Shown piece after piece: positions 56,951 to 64,000 of a stretch of DNA of 64,000 bases (the first letter of the stretch is position 1; every line of letters begins with the position of its first letter). This DNA comes from Moringa oleifera (taxonomy: Eukaryota; Streptophyta; Magnoliopsida; Brassicales; Moringaceae). The stretch spans positions 8,576,501 to 8,640,500 of the forward strand of contig JAJFZO010000747.1 in NCBI GenBank assembly GCA_021397835.1, written 5' to 3'. The translations under genes and the position numbers were made by a program. Below the pieces are notes generated by a model. The model worked only from the letters and a program-made list of their open reading frames with translations, was not told the DNA's origin and did no database searches.

Positions 56951-59134
56951 TCTGATGCTAAGCATGATGCATCTCCTGTCCAAGTGAAGAATATCTTATC
57001 CAAGTCATTCCAACTTGCATCCTTCTTTTGCCATTAAGAATGGAACATCTCCTAACTTTTAAGTGTTAGAAATTTAGGACTGTAGGTTTTGGTTGATTAA
57101 AGAATCCTCTTAGAAGCCCATGTATATTAATCAAAGATGTGACTTTCATAAGTTCGATGGCTATTTTCTTTGCCTTGTTCTTAAGGCTTTTTTTTTTTTA
57201 ATTTCAAAAGATGGGTGAATTATCCTACTTTTAGCCTTTCAGTATACATGAGTTACAGGGACTCAAGCTGCTTTGTTGACATATTCGGTGCAGGATGTGC
57301 TTTTATCTCCTTACCAAATTCTCTGTCATTTTCTATAATAAGTTTCACAAGATGTTGTAATAAATGTTATAGTTGAAAAAAAATTTACCTCGTTCTTTTC
57401 TCATCCCTTAGCTCTTTGATGAGCTCTTTAGGAGTAATGAAACAAGCATAGGCTCATGACCTTTGAAAATGAATGTTGCTCACAATGGCCGCCTTAATAG
57501 CTAAACAATTTTATATGCTAGCTCCAATGAGTAGTAAAGGAAAGCTCGGCCTCAGTGCATCGTAATTCTGTTGTCTTATAAGCCTACTATGCATCCTTGC
57601 TCCATTTGCCATTCTTGATAAGTCATCTTCTCTTTATTGGGCTCCCTTTTTTATCCTTTTTTTTAATCTATATTGGCCCTAAACTTTCAATGAGACCATG
57701 CCTTGGATTTCAAATCTAAGATCATCCCTTGGGGTTTTAGTTCATTCTCTTAGTTATTTAATCTCTAGCTTAGTTCATTCCATTTACAACCATTTTTTGC
57801 TTGATGAAAGACATCTTAGCAAAGGCTGTGTATATTAGTCAAAAAGGAGACTTTCATGGGTTTGATGGCTATTTGACAGGTGTGCCTGAAAATGTGATTG
57901 AGAAATGGGCTTTTCAAGACCTATTTATCACAACAAGAGGCATTATCTTCGCTTTTTCTAGTGGAAACCTTCTTTTAAGTCTTACAATCCTCAATTGCTG
58001 CTTAGTAGTGGCCTAAGGCACGATGATTAATCTTCTACCAGAAGGCTAGCATCTCATACCATCTTTCATCTATTAGCATTTCTCATTTTTGATCTTTTGG
58101 TTTTAGCTTTGTTTAAGAAAGTGTAAAAGTGTAACTTGTTGCTCCTTGCTTTCACATAAACAACTAAGTGCCTTTTGCTCTTTTAGTCTTCTCTTTTTGT
58201 GTTTATTGATCTCTTGCCCACTAGCATTCTCTTTGTGGAATCTTTTTAGCTAGATAGGATACTCTTGCTAGCTCTTGGGCTTCGTTGCATAGAGACATCC
58301 ATTTACTTCATCTTATAGACTGAAATTAGGAATTCTATTTTCGTCTTATTATAAGTTAGTCATCTGTTCAATTTTGAATTCCGTCTCTTCTTTAGTTTTT
58401 GATAATTGATTTTAATTCCTTTATTCAAATCAATATCTATGCCAAGCTTCCCTTCCTGGTGGTACTGTCTTATTTCATTTGTTGTTCTTTTGTCTAAGGC
58501 AAAATCATATCCTTTATATTGTATATGGTCAAGCTAGCTTGGCTAGTACATCAAGCATATCAGCATATTGCTTGTTCAGTATGGTACACGTATCTGTAAA
58601 TGTCAATCAAGTGATAGAATTCATTCCCATTGTTTGAAGAAAACGTAAACAATTACCATTTTATGAACTTGTAAGGCCCGTTGAAGTCCCCAAGTAAAGG
58701 CAAAAAATAGGCTATAAGTATGCCATTTGCTATTGTTACAAGGACTACTCGTCTTTACACGACCTGGCTTCGCTATCCTCTTATGTAGTGGTCGACCTAA
58801 AAAGTAGAATTCCTACCACACAAGCCTCTTTTTTGTAATGTTAGAAACTTCGCAAAATGCAAGCAAGATGAGGTTGCTCTATTTCATAGACAAAGCTCGT
58901 TTCGTACTTGATTGATTAACTCGTGCAGTACCTGCCCTTATTCTCTAAAAAGGCTTATGCACTCCACTCATTGTTTATTAAATAAGTGTTAGAGCGAGTT
59001 ACTCAGGCCTCTAAAGCTTTTTAACTCTTTCCCCTCATTTCCCTCATCCTACTCTTTCATTTCTACTTAAGCTTCCCCTGTTTGAGGGATTAATTGATTG
59101 AATATCCAAGAACCAAAATCTTTCCTAGGAACAA
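56951..59134. other. Gene-poor stretch with a short internal repeat
   Basis: No recognisable gene. Positions 57121-57170 and 57828-57874 share a stretch reading TGTATATTA-TCAAA followed by GACTTTCAT and GATGGCTATTT. The second copy lies in a 71-codon open frame (57801-58016, plus) whose peptide (ISQKGDFHGFDGYLTGVPEN) I cannot assign. Confidence 0.45.
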
Positions 59135-59860
59135 CTTCTAGGAAATAATTATTATTTTTATTTTTGTTAATAAAATAATAATAATTACTGCATATTTACT
59201 CAATTAATTTGAAATTATCATTCAAGTGAATAATAATAGTTTTATTAAATATTGAATACATTACTTTTAATTTTTATTTTCACTAAAGAATAATTGTTTT
59301 ATATTAACAATTACAAATATTAATCAATAATAATTATTGATTAAATGAATTAAAATATTTTTTTGTAAATAATAATTGTTTTTATTGATACATGAACATA
59401 ATAATAATAACTAATTTTTTACTAATAAATAATAATGTCTTTGTTAAATATTAATTATATTAGTTTTAATGTTTATTTTTAGTATATAATAACTGCATTT
59501 TATTAATAAATACAAATATTAATCAGTGATAACAATTGAATGGAAGAATTTAAATGTCTTTTTTAGTAAATAATAATTATTTTTACTGGTACATAAAAAT
59601 AAATATAATTATTAAATATTATTAATATAATTTTAAATTTTAAATTTTAGTAAACAATAGTTGTTTTTATTAACAAAATAATAATTACTAAATGTCTACT
59701 CAATTAATTTGTAATTATCATTTCGAGTGAATAACAATAAGTTTTATTAAATATCGAGTATGTTAGTCTTATTTTTTATTTTTATTGAAAATAATTATTT
59801 TATATTAATAATTTTAAATATTAACAAATCATAATTGTTGATTAAATAACGAGTTAATTA
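59135..59860. repeat. AT-rich diverged repeats
   Basis: A segment beginning ATAATAATTACTGCATATTT near 59174 recurs in diverged form near 59685 (ACTCAATTAATTTG plus TTTTATTAAATAT). A second block, ATATTAATCAATAATAATT near 59311, recurs near 59516. Spacings of about 205 and 510 bases suggest an old compound tandem array. Confidence 0.6.
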
Positions 59861-60628
59861 CATGAAAAAAAATTTACATTTTTCTTACTGTCTCAAATCA
59901 TGATTTACAAAAAAAAAAATTATATCTATTTGAGATTTATCTCTCTCTTTTCTTTTTACTTCATTTTGTTATAGCTACCATTAAATTAAGTCGAGGAAAA
60001 ACTAAATTTTTGATCAAATTTTTAAATTTTGTTAGCGATATTCATCGAATTTTAATCCTTTTTTTTGTGGATTTTTAATTAGAAAGAGGAAGAAAATGAG
60101 TGTTTGTTTTGGTTTTCTTTTGGTGGAAGAAAATATGAGAAAGAGCACACACCTTATGGGGAAAAGACACCTCTTTTCGATCTTTAGTGAAAAAAAAAGC
60201 AAAAAAAAATCAAGGTTCCTCTAGCTATCCATCTAACAAAGGCCACATGATGACTTTAGCATAAGATTCGTGTTATGATGACTATTTATGACACATTCTA
60301 GTCAAGAGCTATTGGGCAACGACAGACTACTCACGTAGTTGACTGCATATCCTTATTTATGACACAATCCGTATGCATGGTTGTCCACACGCGATTCTCG
60401 TGCCTTGGCCCGTATAATTCAGGTAATGCGTATTTCATGAAGTAGTCCTTAAGGGATGTATTTTCATTTTTATTTATTTTTAATTATTCTCCCCTTGTTT
60501 TAACCTTCTCTAAACTCTTCATGACTCTTGATTTTTATATTATTCTTCAAATTTTCAAAATGAAAAATAATTCTTAAAATACGTATCCATTAACTGTAAC
60601 AAAATTAGGTATCTCATATCATTTTTTT
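59861..60628. other. AT-rich non-coding DNA
   Basis: No gene. The 60220-60440 part is GC-richer than its surroundings and contains a spaced pair of TTTATGACACA sequences (60285 and 60357), a short direct repeat of unknown meaning. Confidence 0.4.
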
Positions 60629-61000
60629 CATGTGCATTTAATACTTTTTTATTCATTAAAAATTAATTTTGAATTTTAAATATATATTTTAAGATAAAAA
60701 ATTATTGAATTGGTATTTCTTTCATGTGCATGTAATAATTTTTTATTTATTAAAAATTATTTTTGAATTTTAAATATATATTTTAAGGTAAAAAATTATT
60801 GAATTGATATTTCTTTCATGTGCATGTAATACTTTTTTATTTATTAAAAATTAATTTTGAATTTTAAATATATATTTTAAGATAAAAAATTATTGAATTG
60901 ATATTTCTTTCATGTGCATGTAATACTTTTTTATTTATTAAACATTAATATTAAATTTTAAATATATATTTTAAGATAAAAAAATTATTGAATTGATATC
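60629..61000. repeat. Four-copy 94-bp tandem array
   Basis: CATGTGCAT recurs at 60629, 60723, 60817 and 60911, exactly 94 bases apart, each followed by TTTTTTATTTATTAAA and TTTTAAATATATATTTTAAG. Copies 2-4 are very similar; copy 1 is more diverged at its start. Confidence 0.92.
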
Positions 61001-62739
61001 AATTCATGATTGTAATCAAACGGTATTAATTTTCTTTAAAATTTATCAAAATCAATAAAAACTATAGAATTATTTTTCATTAACTTTTAAAAAAATTTTA
61101 AAGATAAATGAACATCGTTGATCAATTTCATGGTGACAAAAATTGGTGATAATTTTTTAGTTTATTTTTTTAAAATTTATCAAAATTAGTAAAAATTATA
61201 TCAAAATCATTATAATATTTATAAATTATTTGTATCATATCACAAGCTAGATAAAAAATAGTATACTATCTGATCTATTAAATTAGTAGCAGGATCCCCT
61301 TAATTAAAAAAGCACAACAACAAGACAATTAGAGAACAGTGGAGTAAACTCTTTACCGGATTCAGAGCACATTGCTTCAAATTTCAAGATAACTTCAATA
61401 TGTTCAGCAGAGAATTTGGCCAAGATGTTTCTTATATATACAACTAAATTCCTTAATCCATCAATTTATGAACTTTATTATACTTTTAAGGAAAAAAATT
61501 TCAAACTCAACCAAGAAAAATACTGTAAGACCAAGACTATACAAATTTGGAGAACTACAAGATGAGAAAATGGAAGAGAAATGAACACACAAATAAGAGA
61601 TAGAAAATTGAAGGCTAAGGCTAGCACATTCATGGTTGTTACATTGAGTGCTTATATTAAAGCGCACATAAAAAAATACATATAAACGAACCTAAATTGA
61701 TGTAATAAAGATAAAGATAAAGAGAATTCATATGCATTTGTAGAAAATAAATTAAAATCATCAGAAGCATATGTTAATTATTTTCTCTTTTTTTTCGAAC
61801 ATTTATCATTGGACATGCAAGATAGAAAATCACTTCCTAAGAAACAGTTTGATCACAAAATAACCTAACTTGCAAACATTAACCAATCACTATCTTTAAA
61901 ATAAAAAACCTAATTAACAAAAACATAAAATAAATCACATTCCATAGACCAAATTATCTAACATTAGGGGTTAGATTCAGTGCAAGTTGGAGGTCATTTT
62001 TCTATCTTCTAACATTGATATTATCACTAAAACTTAAATTTTCTATTTCAAATGTAAAAATTATAAATTCATCATACACAACCTAAAACTTACCAAAATC
62101 TTTTTTTATTGAAATTGTATTCTCAATTTTCTAGAAATAACATCTCTAATTCGCGCAATTGCAGCCAGTTTATCAAAAAAAAATTAATGCTCCAAAAATA
62201 CTCTAAAAGCAAATTCACATAATATAATCTATAACATTCCATAAAAGATAATAAAAAGAATTAATACATTGAATTTTTAGAACTCATAACATAAGAAAAA
62301 ATTAAAAACTATATAATAATGATATTTAAGTTGATGATGCATATACTATTTTTGATAGTTTTTGGTGACATAACCCTAAATGCTCAAATGAAATTCATTA
62401 CTTCCTAGGTTGTCCATGTAATATCCCTGTTACACTCACATAACATAATTATAGACACAAATGTAGTCATACATTCATATATGTTTAAAAATGTAAACTA
62501 TACACTTGATACTTATTAAAAATTGATATGTATATGTTACATGAATTGTAAAAAGTTATTATTAATGTTTAAAAGTATGCTAAGTATGTTATGAATAGCT
62601 TAAATTGTAGTAAGTAAACTGAGATTATATAAGGGCTAAAACATAGCAAGATATGATGAGAAGCTAAGTAAATGCATGAAACTAAATCATCTTGCAATTT
62701 CACCTAAATATTTGATGGACCAAGAGACAAAAAAAATCT
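61001..62739. other. AT-rich non-coding DNA left of the third CACTA element
   Basis: No recognisable gene. The open frame at 61461-61667 (minus) lacks motifs. The texture is nuclear AT-rich DNA, unlike the organelle-like blocks. Confidence 0.4.
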
Positions 62740-63099
62740 CATTACAAGAAATTTAGTCTTTTCCAATGAAAATTTTCCATGGGAGTCTGAAAATTTTTCG
62801 TGAGAATTTAAAATTCTAACAACAATTCTTGTGGACAAAGTCTCTTAAGAATCTTATTCGTACGAAGGTTAAATTTCTCACGAATGTAAATTTCGCAACA
62901 ATTTTTCTCATGAATTTTCTAAGGAATTTTTGTTGCAAATATTTAATATTATTATATTTACAATTTTTTTAAATTAATTAATAAACATAATAATTATCAC
63001 AAAAATATTTTCATAAGAAAATATTCATTTTTATATAGATATTAAATCGTGATAATTTTCGTAAAATTGATATTCTTTGTAATATGCATGAATTGATAC

Positions 63100-63440
63100 G
63101 AAAAAAATTTTCTGGCAAATATTTTAGTTGCCACGGAAGCATTTCCATGGCAATTGTTTAAGTTACCATAAAAATGTTTCCACGGTAACTATTTGATTTG
63201 CCACGGATACATTTCTATGGCATGTCACTTTTTTTCCATGAAAAACTTTTCGTCGCAATTATTTTAATTACCACGGATTCTTTTTTGTGGCAAATGTTTT
63301 GGTTGCCACAGAAAAGATTTTTATAGGAGTAGTTGAGAATTTCCACGAACATATTTCTGTAATAATATTGAGGTTACTATTAGCACTTACTATAGATAGA
63401 ATTCTGTGGCAAATATAAATAATTGTCACGAACATTTTTT
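63100..63440. repeat. Sub-terminal CCACGG-type repeats of CACTA element C
   Basis: At least eight short motifs of the type GCCACGGA..CATTTCCATGGCAA and TTACCACGGATTC occur in direct and inverted orientation. They are the likely binding sites of the element's own DNA-binding protein. Confidence 0.7.
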
Positions 63441-63814
63441 CTGGGAAATTCTTATGTAATTATTAAAAAGTTATTTAAAAATTATGAAATTATTTTTAAT
63501 TAATTATTTAATATATTAATTAATTTTTAATTTATTGAATTATTAAATCAATGAATTTTATTTTATTTTATTTATTAAATAGATCAATTAATTTTTAATT
63601 AATATATAATTAATTAAATACATAAATATTAATAAATATATATTTTTCTAAATTAATTAAATGAATAACAATATATTTTTATAAAAAATAAATTAATAAA
63701 ATAAACAAAAGCATATAAAAGTTACATTAACTAAAGTATCATATTAATATTAAACACACAATATGCGTACATAAAATGTTCAATCCATAAATCAAATGAA
63801 AATTAATTAAAAAT

Positions 63815-64000
63815 CTAATCATTCTTCATGAGGTCACCACCATCACCATCATCATCGCCATCATCATCAATTAAACTAAAAGGAGCGCCCTATTGACCTT
63901 AAGTAACTTGTAATGAACTCATTTGTTTAACAAATCGATTGAGAAGCTTCTTCGTTGAAGTTATTTCTTTTTTGAATTATTTTATCTTTGATCTCTTATT
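63815..64000 (-). pseudogene. C-terminal end of a CACTA-encoded protein, broken
   Basis: The minus strand reads KKEITSTKKLLNRFVKQMSS then a stop, GQ, a stop, GAPFSLIDDDGDDDGDGG and DLMKND before a stop at 63815-63817. A Lys-rich segment followed by an Asp-rich tail resembles the ends of plant CACTA accessory proteins (Transposase_24 type). The in-frame stops are TAA and TAG at places where CAA or CAG (Gln) would keep the frame, again pointing to C-to-T decay. Only about 60 codons lie inside the window. Confidence 0.55.
63836..63869. repeat. (ATC)n microsatellite
   Basis: CACCATCACCATCATCATCG and further CAT repeats. They encode the Asp-rich tail on the minus strand. Confidence 0.75.

Larger units (their letters stand above)
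62740..64000 (-). mobile_element. CACTA element C, 3' end (runs off the window)
   Basis: The terminus CATTACAAGAAATTTAG at 62740 is a CACTA end with one C-to-T change. Between 62770 and 63440 there are many sub-terminal motifs with a core TTGCCACGGA, TTCCACGGTAAC or TTTCCATGGCAA in both orientations, typical of transposase-binding repeats. A coding relic on the minus strand (63815-64000) points toward this end. The element therefore has its 3' end at 62740 and most of its body beyond the window. Its terminus and sub-terminal motifs differ from those of copies A and B, so it is another family. Confidence 0.8.

Noticed and set aside
1..64000. CRISPR arrays, bacterial operons, prophage or defence systems
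   Set aside because: No spaced repeats of that type, no long bacterial-type frames or ribosome-binding sites; gene content is plant organelle and plant transposon.

Overview
The window looks like plant nuclear DNA, most likely from a eudicot. It is a graveyard of old organelle DNA and transposable elements; I find no intact host gene. It is AT-rich, open reading frames are short, and every recognisable coding stretch is broken by stops and frameshifts. Many of the stops lie where the ancestral codon was probably CAA, CAG, CGA or TGG, as expected from long-term deamination of methylated cytosines. The eudicot call rests on the linked mitochondrial order atp8-cox3-sdh4 and on typical angiosperm element families. 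It is inference.

Organelle part. The minus strand at 1715-3841 is a decayed plastid rRNA-operon spacer: trnI intron and 3' exon, trnA 5' exon, intron and 3' exon, and the first bases of rrn23. Decayed mitochondrial genes follow: atp8 (6263-6742, +), cox3 and sdh4 (7432-8458, +), rps12 and nad3 (12763-13506, -) and nad6 (52209-52836, +). There are tRNA relics: a plastid-type trnM (13771-13843, -), trnD (22976-23048, +) and mitochondrial trnI-CAU (25007-25080, -). The long gene-poor stretches between them have the texture of plant mitochondrial spacer. They probably belong to one or a few large, ancient nuclear insertions (NUMT/NUPT).

Mobile part. Two related CACTA elements lie in opposite orientation (144-1714, - and 26446-29015, +) and bracket the first organelle block. 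A Ty3/gypsy pol fragment (8470-8833, -) abuts sdh4. A Ty1/copia fragment (about 8930-10970, -) is itself split by a 583-bp hAT-type element (9880-10462) with an 8-bp target duplication. A 1.18-kb solo LTR (15378-16553) sits between two copies of a 125-bp direct repeat. A Harbinger-like MITE occupies 18927-19895. A complete but dead 10-kb Ty3/gypsy element of the Tat type (39545-49541) has both LTRs, a GAATA target duplication, two RNase H regions, two arrays of short repeats and an antisense reading frame. A third CACTA element enters at 62740 and runs off the right edge.

Repeats. There is a perfect 68-bp tandem duplication inside CACTA copy A, a 258-bp tandem duplication at 30686-31205, AT-rich repeats at 59135-59860 and a regular four-copy 94-bp array at 60629-61000. 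Nothing here forms a working pathway. The value of the window is its layered history: organelle transfer, decay, and nested transposition.
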